Assembly (NCBI RefSeq): GCF_004310665.1 | Contig: NZ_SIXF01000005.1 | Location: 186,001-250,000 of the forward strand | DNA length: 64,000 bases | Direction: 5' to 3' | Origin: Pedobacter kyonggii | GTDB lineage: Bacteria; Bacteroidota; Bacteroidia; Sphingobacteriales; Sphingobacteriaceae | In this document: piece by piece, positions 34,355-42,880 of the stretch | Layout: each line of letters begins with the position of its first letter | Numbering within the stretch: the stretch's first letter is position 1 | Made by a program: the position numbers and the translations under genes | Notes under the pieces: generated by a model | Told to the model about the DNA's origin: nothing | The model's input: the letters and a program-made list of their open reading frames with translations, nothing else | Databases searched by the model: none

Positions 34355-36397
34355 ATGAAATTTAAAATCACCTCAGAATACCAACCTACCGGAGATCAGC
34401 CGAACGCGATAAAGCAATTGGTAGATGGCGTAAATGCCAATGAACATTATCAAACTTTACTAGGCGTTACGGGATCGGGAAAAACATTTACGATAGCTAA
34501 TGTGATCGAGCAGACACAAAAACCTACCCTAATTTTGAGTCACAATAAAACTTTGGCGGCGCAGCTTTACGGCGAGTTCAAAAATTTCTTTCCTGAAAAC
34601 TCGGTGAATTATTTTGTCTCTTATTACGATTACTATCAGCCAGAAGCTTTTATCGCGTCAAGCAATACTTATATCGAAAAAGACCTGAGCATAAACGAAG
34701 AGATTGAAAAACTCCGGTTACGCACTACCTCTTCGTTAATGAGCGGTAGGCGCGATATTATCGTGGTATCATCCATCTCCTGTATTTATGGTATGGGTAA
34801 TCCAGAAGATTTTTCCCGGATGGTTTTCCGTTTTGGCGTCGGCTTAAGGATTTCGAGGAATGCATTTTTGCATAGCTTGGTTGAGATTCTATATTCCAGA
34901 ACTACAACAGACTTTAAACGCGGAACCTTTAGGGTTAAAGGTGATACGGTAGACATTTTTCCGGCCTATCTTGATCATGCTTACCGCATCTCTTTTTTCG
35001 GTGATGATATTGAAGAACTTTCTGCAATTGATCCGGTTTCCGGAAAAACCATAGAGAAATTAGAAGATATGGCCATCTACCCGGCAAACCTTTTCGTTAC
35101 CCCGAAAGATAGATTCAATTCTTCGATTTGGGGAATACAGGAAGAACTGGAAATACGTAAGAACCAGTTAATTGCAGATCGGCATTTGTTGGAAGCAAAA
35201 CGTTTGGAAGAACGTACCAATTTTGATATCGAAATGATGAAAGAATTGGGTTACTGTTCGGGTATCGAAAACTACTCACGTTTCTTCGATGGAAGACAAC
35301 CCGGCATGCGCCCTTTCTGTTTGTTAGATTATTTTCCTGAAGACTATTTAATGGTGATAGATGAAAGTCATGTTACCGTTCCACAGATCAGGGCCATGTA
35401 TGGTGGAGACAGGTCGAGGAAATTATCTTTGGTTGAATATGGTTTCCGTTTGCCGGCTGCATTGGATAACAGACCTTTAAACTTTAATGAATTTGAAGCC
35501 CTTGCCCCGCAAACTATTTATGTAAGTGCAACTCCGGCTGAATATGAATTGGAAAAATCTGAAGGTGTGGTAGTAGAGCAGGTAATCAGGCCTACAGGTT
35601 TGTTAGATCCTGTTATTGAAATTAGACCTGCCATTAACCAGGTTGACGATCTTCTAGATGAAATAGATATTACCATAAAAGAAGGTGGGCGTATTTTGGT
35701 TACCACATTAACCAAACGTATGGCTGAAGAATTAACTAAATATCTTGATCGCTTAAATATTAAGACCAGGTACATCCATTCTGAAATTAAAACCCTCGAA
35801 CGTGTAGAAATTCTTCGTGGTTTACGTTTAGGAGAATTTGATGTGTTGGTTGGAATTAACCTTTTGCGTGAAGGTTTGGATTTGCCTGAGGTTACTTTGG
35901 TTGCTATTTTAGATGCGGATAAAGAAGGTTTCTTACGGTCTGAAAAATCACTGATCCAAACCATAGGTCGTGCAGCCCGTAACGATAAAGGCCGTGTAAT
36001 TATGTATGCTGATAGCATTACCGATAGTATGGAGAAAACCATATCAGAAACGAACAGACGTAGGGATATACAGATTGCCTATAATCTTGAAAATGACATT
36101 ACCCCAAAAACCGTTGGAAAATCTAGAGAAGCAATTTTAGAGCAGACCTCGGTACTCGATTTCTCACAAAAAGCCAGCGATAACAAAGCAAGAGCCTATG
36201 TCGAAAATGCAGAAATCAGTATTGCGGCAGACCCGATTGTACAGTATATGGGTAAAGCAGAGCTGCAAAGAGCCATTGATACTACACGTAAGGATATGCA
36301 GAAAGCGGCAAAAGATATGGACTTTTTGCAGGCGGCAAAACTGCGTGATGAAATGTTTGCCTTAGAGAAAATGTTTAACGAAAAGTTTTTAAAATAA
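34355..36397 (+). CDS. uvrB: UvrABC system protein B
   Basis: The 680-residue length and domain layout are those of UvrB. Walker A is TGSGKT (residues 39-44), the beta-hairpin that probes damaged strands contains 'YYDYYQPEAFI', helicase motifs include 'DESHVT' and 'QTIGRAARN', and the C-terminal UVR motif for UvrC contact is at about 640-675. With UvrA it verifies lesions and loads UvrC in nucleotide excision repair. It is monocistronic; its end overlaps by 9 bases the former end of the convergent, broken RDD gene. Confidence 0.97.
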   Translation: MKFKITSEYQPTGDQPNAIKQLVDGVNANEHYQTLLGVTGSGKTFTIANVIEQTQKPTLILSHNKTLAAQLYGEFKNFFPENSVNYFVSYYDYYQPEAFIASSNTYIEKDLSINEEIEKLRLRTTSSLMSGRRDIIVVSSISCIYGMGNPEDFSRMVFRFGVGLRISRNAFLHSLVEILYSRTTTDFKRGTFRVKGDTVDIFPAYLDHAYRISFFGDDIEELSAIDPVSGKTIEKLEDMAIYPANLFVTPKDRFNSSIWGIQEELEIRKNQLIADRHLLEAKRLEERTNFDIEMMKELGYCSGIENYSRFFDGRQPGMRPFCLLDYFPEDYLMVIDESHVTVPQIRAMYGGDRSRKLSLVEYGFRLPAALDNRPLNFNEFEALAPQTIYVSATPAEYELEKSEGVVVEQVIRPTGLLDPVIEIRPAINQVDDLLDEIDITIKEGGRILVTTLTKRMAEELTKYLDRLNIKTRYIHSEIKTLERVEILRGLRLGEFDVLVGINLLREGLDLPEVTLVAILDADKEGFLRSEKSLIQTIGRAARNDKGRVIMYADSITDSMEKTISETNRRRDIQIAYNLENDITPKTVGKSREAILEQTSVLDFSQKASDNKARAYVENAEISIAADPIVQYMGKAELQRAIDTTRKDMQKAAKDMDFLQAAKLRDEMFALEKMFNEKFLK

Positions 36398-37270
36398 CTT
36401 AATCGTTCTCATTTTAAAGGATTTATCGGCTTTTACGATATAGGTTTCTGTTAGACTATCATGCCAGCCTCTGTGGAGAAAAATAAAAGAAAATGCTTCA
36501 AAAGGTATTAGTCAGGCAAATGTTCATCCTATTCTTTGTCGGACTGAGGGTTGTCGCGCTGTTTCGTTAACAATTATATTGTTAAATATTATTTTACCCA
36601 TAGAGGTATTAAAAATACCCTCGCTTATTAAGTAATAAAAAGTTAAACTGAAATATACAGGCAAATAAATCTCGTCTTGATAATTGAAAAAATAACCTAT
36701 TGTAGACAGAAAATGATTCTCACTTCTAACTAAAACAAAAATAATTCTGTCAATAGAATCAATATTATAGTAAAGAAAACAAAAAACAAAAATTACATCT
36801 ATAATTCGATGTAGTAGGCGTTGCACCTTGTTTATTTCTGTAAATTCAAACTCATTATTCTGCTTTGTTACTTTTGGTTTAAGCTGTTTTTGTAGGTAAA
36901 AAAGTACGTAAGAATCCAGTGCAACTGTTAGGATCCACATCAAAAAATATTTTGTCTCCGTTTTGAGGATTAAATCGTGATTATCTGATATAGCATTCAA
37001 AATTCTGAACAGAAAAAAAAGTATCTGTGAAAAAATGGAATACAAAAGGACAATTCTCAATAAAGCAGATTTTTTATATTTCGAAAAAACATAGATCAAT
37101 ATTCCCAATAAATTAATCAAAAGAATTATTGGATGGATGTAATTTGTAATATAAAACGAGGAACCTTTTTTGGTAATCTGTAACAGATGGGAGAAGAAAT
37201 TGATAGAACTTATAATACTATATAAAAAGACGGCAATTAATAATGCTCAAATAATTAGATTTTTTTTCAT
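36389..37270 (-). pseudogene. RDD family membrane protein gene interrupted by three in-frame TGA codons
   Basis: From ATG 37270 to TAA 36389 one frame is open for 294 codons except for three TGAs: codon 8 (37247-37249), 36524-36526 and 36512-36514. The first part (four hydrophobic segments) leads into an RDD domain: 'QRLLHRIIDVIFVFCF', 'ISEGIFNTSMGKIIFN', 'QRIG-stop-TFA-stop-LIPFEAFSF', 'RGWHDSL'. At the two late stops the family normally has Arg, so CGA to TGA changes fit. Without read-through a TTG start at 37120 could yield only a fragment ending before the conserved IPFE segment. Most likely a recent pseudogene. Confidence 0.85.
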
Positions 37271-37362
37271 TTGAATAATTTGAGGCGAACCCTAAGGTAT
37301 TTATTTTGGAAAAAATTTTACCTCGAAATAAGTGTTTAAACGAAAAATTCGGTAAGTAACGA

Positions 37363-37396
37363 TTTGGTTTTATAGCATGATTTTTAGATAATTTAG
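37363..37396 (+). promoter_or_regulatory. Putative promoter of the DUF3472 gene
   Basis: TTTG at 37363-37366 and TAATTTAG (7 of 8 to TAnnTTTG) at 37389-37396, 22 bases apart. It overlaps the left arm of an inverted repeat. Confidence 0.4.
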
Positions 37397-37431
37397 CCTA
37401 CAATTGCTTTAAACAAGTTATCTAAAAATCA
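37378..37431. promoter_or_regulatory. Inverted repeat spanning promoter and start region of the DUF3472 gene
   Basis: TGATTTTTAGATAA (37378-37391) and TTATCTAAAAATCA (37418-37431) are exact reverse complements 26 bases apart. The left arm covers the -7 element and the right arm ends 4 bases before the start codon. It could be an operator or a leader hairpin that hides the start. Confidence 0.55.
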
Positions 37432-37435
37432 TTCA

Positions 37436-38728
37436 ATGAAATCTTTTAAACTAGTAACACTGATCGTACTCGGTGTAATGGGGCTAAAAAGTCATGCCCA
37501 AAATGCTACAGCAATTTCCCTTCCACTTGGAGGGAATGCCTACAGTTCTTTACATCAGGATTCAGAAAGAACATTATCCAACAGGGGAATCGTAAACTGG
37601 TCTAACCCAAAAGAATATTTTACAGCTTATTTTCGGGTTTCTAAACCTGGTACCATAACGGTATCATTAAGCGATAAACCTATGGTAGATGGGCAATCTG
37701 TTCTGGAATTCGCCATCAACAATCAATCTAAAAAGGTAAGTTTCGATGAAACCAAGACATTTGACGGTAAGATTGGTGAGTGGACCATTAAAGATACTGG
37801 CTACGTTGCCTTAACCATTAAAGGGATAAGGAAAAGTGGAGCGAAATTTCCTTCAATACAAACCTTGACCATCGGTGGTACAGCCACTGAAGGCAAAACG
37901 GCTTATGTTAAAAACAATGAAGGTAACTTTTTTCATTGGGGCAGACGTGGGCCATCGGTTCACCTCAACTATCAACAACCGGAAAATGTAAATGCAGCGT
38001 GGTATTATAATGAGGTAACCGTACCAAAAGGTGAGGATATTTTGGGCTCTTATTTTATGGCGAACGGATTTGGTGAAGGCTATTTCGGTATGCAGGTAAA
38101 TAGTCCGACAGAACGGCATATCTTATTTTCGGTATGGAGCCCTTTCAATACCGATGATCCGAAAAGTATCCCGGAATCGCACAAGATAAAAATGCTAAAG
38201 AAAGGAGAAGGCGTACATACAGGAGAATTTGGCAATGAAGGTGCTGGAGGTCAGAGCTACCTAAACTACATGTGGAAAGCAGGAAATACCTACAAATTCT
38301 TGTTGCATGGCGTGCCTGGAAAAGATAGCCTAACCACCTATACGGCATATTTCTTTGCACCCGAAACCAATAAATGGCAGTTGATAGCCAGTTTTACCAG
38401 GCCACAGACTAGAACGTATTTAAAGCGCTTCCATTCCTTTTTAGAAAACTTTTCACCTGTACAAGGAGACCTATCGCGAAAAGTTTTGTTTGATAACCAA
38501 TGGATCTGCGATGATAAAGGAACATGGACTGAATTAAAATCTGCGCGCTTTACGACTGACAATACCGGGGCAAAAGGATATCGGATGGATTATCAGGGAG
38601 GAGTAGATAAGGGTGCCTTTTATTTAAAGAACGGAGGCTTTTTTAACGATTACACCATACCAAGAAAAATCTTTACCAGAAGCACTACAGGTAAAAAACC
38701 TGAAATAGATTTCAGTAAATTACCGTAA
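37436..38728 (+). CDS. Secreted DUF3472 protein with N-terminal DUF5077 domain
   Basis: Signal peptide to about residue 21 (ending SHAQ). The first half (about 25-150) reads as the beta-sandwich DUF5077, a putative carbohydrate-binding domain; the second ('NAAWYYNEVTVP...GYFGMQVNS...ILFSVWSPF') is DUF3472. Combinations like this occur in Bacteroidota next to glycan-degrading genes. It is periplasmic or surface-located; ligand unknown. It has its own promoter region with a conspicuous inverted repeat. Confidence 0.88.
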   Translation: MKSFKLVTLIVLGVMGLKSHAQNATAISLPLGGNAYSSLHQDSERTLSNRGIVNWSNPKEYFTAYFRVSKPGTITVSLSDKPMVDGQSVLEFAINNQSKKVSFDETKTFDGKIGEWTIKDTGYVALTIKGIRKSGAKFPSIQTLTIGGTATEGKTAYVKNNEGNFFHWGRRGPSVHLNYQQPENVNAAWYYNEVTVPKGEDILGSYFMANGFGEGYFGMQVNSPTERHILFSVWSPFNTDDPKSIPESHKIKMLKKGEGVHTGEFGNEGAGGQSYLNYMWKAGNTYKFLLHGVPGKDSLTTYTAYFFAPETNKWQLIASFTRPQTRTYLKRFHSFLENFSPVQGDLSRKVLFDNQWICDDKGTWTELKSARFTTDNTGAKGYRMDYQGGVDKGAFYLKNGGFFNDYTIPRKIFTRSTTGKKPEIDFSKLP

Positions 38729-38784
38729 CACTCAAAATAATTACGGATTTTTGAAGCTTTAATTATTATCACACTGCAATACAA

Positions 38785-38982
38785 ATGGACGGGCAAAACA
38801 GAAAAGACATTTATCCAGGGTTAGAAGTCGGAATTATTTTAAAGAAAGATCAGCGGTCAGGAAATATCACTTATGGTGTGGTGAAAGATCTGCTTACTTC
38901 ATCGGCATTTCATTCAAGAGGGATAAAAGTGAGGCTCGAAGATGGTCAGGTGGGCCGCGTAACTGAAATTATTGAAGATTAA
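38785..38982 (+). CDS. YwbE family protein
   Basis: A 65-residue small protein, 'YPGLEVGIILKKDQRSG...TYGVVKDLLTSS...HSRGIKVRLEDGQVGRV', that matches YwbE (DUF2196) end to end. It is predicted to be a small beta-barrel; function unknown. It lies 56 bases after the DUF3472 gene on the same strand. Confidence 0.92.
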   Translation: MDGQNRKDIYPGLEVGIILKKDQRSGNITYGVVKDLLTSSAFHSRGIKVRLEDGQVGRVTEIIED

Positions 38983-39020
38983 TGCGGATATTAAAAACCT
39001 TTATGGGCTTATTTACGTAT

Positions 39021-39090
39021 TATATTTGTAATCAAAATGCAATTAAAGGCTCAATAAGTAACAAAATAAATTTTATGACGTCTATATTTG
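39021..39090 (+). promoter_or_regulatory. Two -7 elements upstream of the DUF4834 gene
   Basis: Exact TATATTTG sequences occur at 39021-39028 and 39083-39090, both in the spacer before the gene at 39111. Either or both may start transcription. Confidence 0.4.
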
Positions 39091-39110
39091 TAACAACAGT
39101 AATTTAAAGA

Positions 39111-39365
39111 ATGGGATTAGGTTTATTAAAATTCATTTTTATCACAATATTGGTACTTTGGCTGATCAGAATGTTGATTAGGTTAGTTCTGCCAATGTTG
39201 TTTAATAACCTGGCTAGCAAAATGCAAAATCAGGCTACAGGACAGCAACAACAGAGGCGATCGAAACCTGAAGGTTCTATTTCGATAGATTATATGCCTC
39301 CAAAACCTGATCAAAGTAAAACAGATAAACTCGGCGACTTCGTAGACTACGAAGAAGTGAAATAA
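39111..39365 (+). CDS. Small DUF4834 membrane protein
   Basis: An 84-residue protein with one membrane helix (about residues 6-33, 'FIFITILVLWLIRMLIRLVLPMLF'-like) and a polar Gln-rich tail ending 'KLGDFVDYEEVK', the signature of DUF4834. Function unknown. A terminator follows directly. Confidence 0.85.
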   Translation: MGLGLLKFIFITILVLWLIRMLIRLVLPMLFNNLASKMQNQATGQQQQRRSKPEGSISIDYMPPKPDQSKTDKLGDFVDYEEVK

Positions 39366-39369
39366 AACT

Positions 39370-39397
39370 AAACCCTGAACTTGTTTCAGGGTTTTTT
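39370..39397 (+). terminator. Terminator after the DUF4834 gene
   Basis: 10-base arms (AAACCCTGAA, TTCAGGGTTT) with a 5-base loop, followed by Ts. Confidence 0.85.
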
Positions 39398-39466
39398 GTT
39401 TAAAGTATATAGTTTAAGTTTATACTTTTAAACCTCAACCCAAAAACCAAAACTATACCTGCAACT

Positions 39467-39916
39467 ATGAAATATTTTATTGTTTTTATCTCCTTGTGGA
39501 TGATAAGTGCAAAATGCTTTAGCCAAACAAAAAAGGATAGCTTAGAAATCAAACGTGCAGTCCTTGATTATATAGAATCACAGCATACCCCAAACCCTAA
39601 ACAAATGGAGCAGGCTTTGCACCCAAGGCTGGTTAAACGCACATTTTGGACAGATAAGGAAACAAACAAGGATTATGTTCGTGAAACCTCTGCAGAATCG
39701 ATGGTTATGCTAGCCGAAAGTTATAACCGCAAAAAAGATAAATTTCCTGCTGTTCCTAAAAAGGAAGTTAAAATGCTTGATATTTCAGAGAAAACGGCCT
39801 CAGTTAAACTCATTGCAGATGAATGGATCGATTACATGCACCTTGTTAAATTAAATGGCGCCTGGAAGATTATTAATGTGCTTTGGCAATTTAATGATAG
39901 TACGAGGCACAAATAG
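39467..39916 (+). CDS. Secreted NTF2-like (lumazine-binding-like) protein
   Basis: A signal peptide (MKYFIVFISLWMISAKCFSQ) precedes a single NTF2-fold domain, 'KDSLEIKRAVLDYIES...MEQALHPRLVKRTF' to 'YMHLVKLNGAWKIINVLWQF', as in the Lumazine_bd_2 group. Such domains bind small molecules or serve as isomerase-like folds; no catalytic residues can be assigned. The gene converges on the SRPBCC gene with only 6 bases between stops. Confidence 0.85.
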   Translation: MKYFIVFISLWMISAKCFSQTKKDSLEIKRAVLDYIESQHTPNPKQMEQALHPRLVKRTFWTDKETNKDYVRETSAESMVMLAESYNRKKDKFPAVPKKEVKMLDISEKTASVKLIADEWIDYMHLVKLNGAWKIINVLWQFNDSTRHK

Positions 39917-39922
39917 CGCATA

Positions 39923-40372
39923 TTACCATTCAGCTTTAAATTTGATTGTCTTATTTCTTTTCTCAATTAGTTTCAGCATATAATTTTTAAGAAATGTTTT
40001 TTCTACAAGCCTACCTAACAAACCAAACGGTGCCTGAAATTCAAAAACATCTGTCATTTCTGTCTGAGCATCTATTATTTTAAACTGGTGTTGGTGGTGG
40101 AGTTTTTTAAAGGGGCCTTTAACCATCTCATCGACAAAGAATGTTGGGTATTCCATTGTACTAATCTTATTTGTCATTTCGAACAGAATGCCAAAATGTT
40201 TGGCTCGCCAGGTAACCGATTCATGTAAACCGATCAATCCAGCTCTCTTCCCAGCGATGGCTTTCTCACCAGAACTTTGCATCGACTGTACGTGGAGGTC
40301 AATACTCCTGGCCAGATCGAAACAGCGTTCAATGGGCGCATTGATCAATGTCTTTAAAATAATTGTTGCCAT
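39923..40372 (-). CDS. SRPBCC (START-like) family protein
   Basis: A 149-residue protein, 'ATIILKTLINAPIERCFDLARSIDLHVQSM', the opening strand and helix of the polyketide-cyclase-like SRPBCC fold with a hydrophobic cavity for lipid-like ligands. The start at 40372 is chosen; the ATG at 40387 would overlap the upstream stop by 8 bases, which is also possible. It is the last gene of a minus-strand cluster with TIGR01777, DCC and GbsR genes; in other Bacteroidota SRPBCC and TIGR01777 are often neighbours or fused. Confidence 0.88.
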   Translation of the reverse strand: MATIILKTLINAPIERCFDLARSIDLHVQSMQSSGEKAIAGKRAGLIGLHESVTWRAKHFGILFEMTNKISTMEYPTFFVDEMVKGPFKKLHHQHQFKIIDAQTEMTDVFEFQAPFGLLGRLVEKTFLKNYMLKLIEKRNKTIKFKAEW

Positions 40373-40379
40373 TTTTAAC

Positions 40380-41336
40380 TTACCCATGCTCCCGCTGGGC
40401 GTCTATACCCTTCAAACCCTCCGCTCTCAACGCCTTCACTGCCTCATCTATCTTCGCATACTTAAATTCAAAGCCACTGTTCAACAATCTCCTTGGTTTA
40501 ACCCACCTGCTTTTTAAAATCAGTTCGGTTTCTGTTCCGATTAGTTTTGCACCTATGGCCAGTAGCCAGGCTGGAGCAGGCAAACCGAAGCCGATGCCGT
40601 AGGCTTTTCTAATACTGCGCATAAACACATGGTTTTTAATTGGCTCGGGTGCGGTACAGTTTATTATGCCTTCAACCTCATTGTGGTTCAGCAACCATTC
40701 AATACTGCCTGCGGCATCTAACTCGTGCACCCAGCTTACATACTGTTCGCCATTGCCCTGTTTACCACCCATGCCCAGTTTAACCAGGTTGAGCAAGCGT
40801 GGAAATGCGCCATCTTTTAGTCCCAGTACAATGCCCATCCTGAGGGCCACTTTTCTGGTTTTTGGGGTTTCGTTTTCAAAGAAACTACTTTCCCAGGCCT
40901 TACACACCTCAATCGAAAAGCCATCACCGATTTCTCCCTTAAGTTCATCTTGCGGACAGTCTTCGGCATGCCGGTAAATGGTTGCAGAGGTAATGTTGAT
41001 CCAAAGTTTTGGCGGGTTTTCCAGGTTTTTGATTACTTTGCCGAGTAAACGGGTAGGGATTAACCTGGAACTGATAATTTCTTTCTTGTTGTTATGGGGG
41101 TACCTACAGTTTACATTTTTACCACAGAGGTTAACCAGTAAATCGGCACCTTGAAGGTTTGTTGCCCAGTCGCCCAGGGTTCGGCCATCCCATAGCAAGG
41201 TTTTAATGTTCCCTGCTGCGGCTTGTGGTTTTCTTGACAGGATAATCACTTCACCAGCCCGACGGCTAAAGTGTTTGGCCAGTACGGTACCTAAATATCC
41301 GTTTCCTCCTGCAAGTACAATTTTTCCGTATTTCAT
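40380..41336 (-). CDS. TIGR01777 family NAD(P)-dependent epimerase-like oxidoreductase
   Basis: A 318-residue extended SDR. The Rossmann motif is 'LAGGNGYLGTVLAKHF' (residues 8-23), with 'NLCGKNVNCRY' and the TIGR01777-typical late segments 'YVSWVHELDAAGSIEWLL' and 'INCTAPEPIKN'. The C-terminal DUF1731-like part ('SRWVKPRRLLNSGFEFKY') is complete. Substrate unknown. It lies 5 bases downstream of the DCC gene and directly before the SRPBCC gene, so they form one operon. Confidence 0.92.
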   Translation of the reverse strand: MKYGKIVLAGGNGYLGTVLAKHFSRRAGEVIILSRKPQAAAGNIKTLLWDGRTLGDWATNLQGADLLVNLCGKNVNCRYPHNNKKEIISSRLIPTRLLGKVIKNLENPPKLWINITSATIYRHAEDCPQDELKGEIGDGFSIEVCKAWESSFFENETPKTRKVALRMGIVLGLKDGAFPRLLNLVKLGMGGKQGNGEQYVSWVHELDAAGSIEWLLNHNEVEGIINCTAPEPIKNHVFMRSIRKAYGIGFGLPAPAWLLAIGAKLIGTETELILKSRWVKPRRLLNSGFEFKYAKIDEAVKALRAEGLKGIDAQREHG

Positions 41337-41341
41337 GATTC

Positions 41342-42157
41342 CTATAAAGTAAAGATTAAACCTAAAACAATTAAACGGTAAAGCACCCAGGTAATACTCA
41401 TCGCCCAGCCCAAATGTAACAGCTTGCTTCTGCGGAGGTGCTCCAAAAACATAAGTCCGGCCACCATCAAAAAGTAAAGGATAAAAAATATAGACGGGAT
41501 GTTGAGGTATTGAGCGATAACCAAAACGGGCAAAAACAAAAGTGCACCAGCTAAAGAGATGGTCATGATGTTGCCCAGGTAATCCCAGATTTTTTCTTTT
41601 TTATAAAAAACAATGATGATGCCCTGAAAAAATATTTGTCCACCACAGATGAGGTATTCACGATATTGGCTGCCCAGTGGCACAAAATCAGTAAGCAGAT
41701 GTGCATAAGCGGTTAAAATGTAAGCTGTAATAAACCAGGTAAAAAGCAGATAGGCCAAACGGTATTGGATTTTAAAGCTGGGCTGTATAGTGTTTTCTTT
41801 AACGGCCGCAGGAATAATTACTTTACGGTTGTAAGAGATAAAGGCATAAAACTTACGCATTAAATAAACAAATGGCCCAAATAAAAATAGCGGTTTAAAG
41901 ATGGGCATAGCATGCGCAATAATTTTAAATAAACTCTGGATACCATAAGTTACTTCACCATTTTCGGTATTCACGAGCGCAATCTCATTGGCGGCCCTTT
42001 GTTTGTCAACCAAAGGACAAATGTTTTCAGACATGCTTTGATAAGCCTCACGACCACCTTTGGCCAGCATACCTGTTTTTACAAATGCTTTGGTATAAGC
42101 ATAACACATTGGGCATTCATTATCAAATAAAATCACATGGTTGTTAAGCGTTTTCAT
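41342..42157 (-). CDS. DCC family thiol-disulfide-oxidoreductase-like membrane protein
   Basis: The N-terminal thioredoxin-like part has the DxxCxxC motif as D12-N-E-C15-P-M-C18. From about residue 125 on there are five or six membrane helices, so this is a DUF393 domain fused to a membrane domain (271 residues). It may exchange disulfides with a membrane-bound partner, but no reaction is known. It leads the run DCC, TIGR01777, SRPBCC; the GbsR-type regulator gene lies 181 bases upstream on the same strand. Confidence 0.88.
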   Translation of the reverse strand: MKTLNNHVILFDNECPMCYAYTKAFVKTGMLAKGGREAYQSMSENICPLVDKQRAANEIALVNTENGEVTYGIQSLFKIIAHAMPIFKPLFLFGPFVYLMRKFYAFISYNRKVIIPAAVKENTIQPSFKIQYRLAYLLFTWFITAYILTAYAHLLTDFVPLGSQYREYLICGGQIFFQGIIIVFYKKEKIWDYLGNIMTISLAGALLFLPVLVIAQYLNIPSIFFILYFLMVAGLMFLEHLRRSKLLHLGWAMSITWVLYRLIVLGLIFTL

Positions 42158-42338
42158 TTTATTTAAATTTTAATACTTTCAGTAAAAAATGAAAGATATG
42201 ATTAAAAAATTAAGCCGAACTTAAGGGTAAGGCTTTTTAGGGATTAGGGTTTAGCTTGGTGGTTAGTGTTGAGGGTGAATATGTCTTGATACACGATACT
42301 TACTACTTGATACCTCTCACGTCTCAAATCTCCTGTCT

Positions 42339-42845
42339 TTATTTAAAAACTTTCAATACCGAGCCCCAGAACCAGCTCTCTTCTGCTTTAAGCATCGTTT
42401 CTAAAGTTTTATCTACGTTGAGGGCAAGTTTGTTAATATCGCTTACCGATTTTTTAAAGGTTTTAAACTCCGGATCTTTTTCATCGCCTGTTACTGTCGA
42501 GAGTTCGTTCAGCACTTTCAATACCGGCTCTAACTCTCTTTTTTTACGCTCTTTAGCTACCTGACGGGAAATATTCCAAACATCTTTATCGGCAAAAAAG
42601 TACTCTTTGCGCTCGCCAGCTTTGTGTTGCTTTTCTATTAAGCCCCATCCAATTAAATCGCGCAGGGTCATGTTGGCGTTTCCCCTGGAGATACTCAATG
42701 CCTCCATAATTTCTTCAGTGGTAAGCGCTTCAGGAGAAATGAGTAATAGCGCATGTACCTGGGCCATGGTGCGGTTAATTCCCCATTCGGAGCCTAATTT
42801 GCCCCAGGCCTCTATAAATTTTAATTTTGCTGCTGCTAATTCCAT
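42339..42845 (-). CDS. GbsR/MarR family transcriptional regulator
   Basis: A 168-residue winged-helix regulator: 'WGINRTMAQVHALLLIS..ALTTEEIMEALSISRGNANMTLRDLIGWGLIE' is the GbsR-type recognition region, followed by the wing (KAGERKEYFF) and a C-terminal dimer helix. It is cytoplasmic. GbsR proteins often regulate the genes beside them, so it probably controls the DCC-TIGR01777-SRPBCC genes downstream. I start at the second ATG (42845); 42851 is equally possible. Confidence 0.9.
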   Translation of the reverse strand: MELAAAKLKFIEAWGKLGSEWGINRTMAQVHALLLISPEALTTEEIMEALSISRGNANMTLRDLIGWGLIEKQHKAGERKEYFFADKDVWNISRQVAKERKKRELEPVLKVLNELSTVTGDEKDPEFKTFKKSVSDINKLALNVDKTLETMLKAEESWFWGSVLKVFK

Positions 42846-42880
42846 AAGCAAATATAAAGTTATTTTTAAACTTTCAAAAA

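Noticed and set aside
35518-36042. 174-codon minus-strand frame inside uvrB
   Set aside because: Shadow of the helicase region; basic and serine-rich antisense product without motifs.
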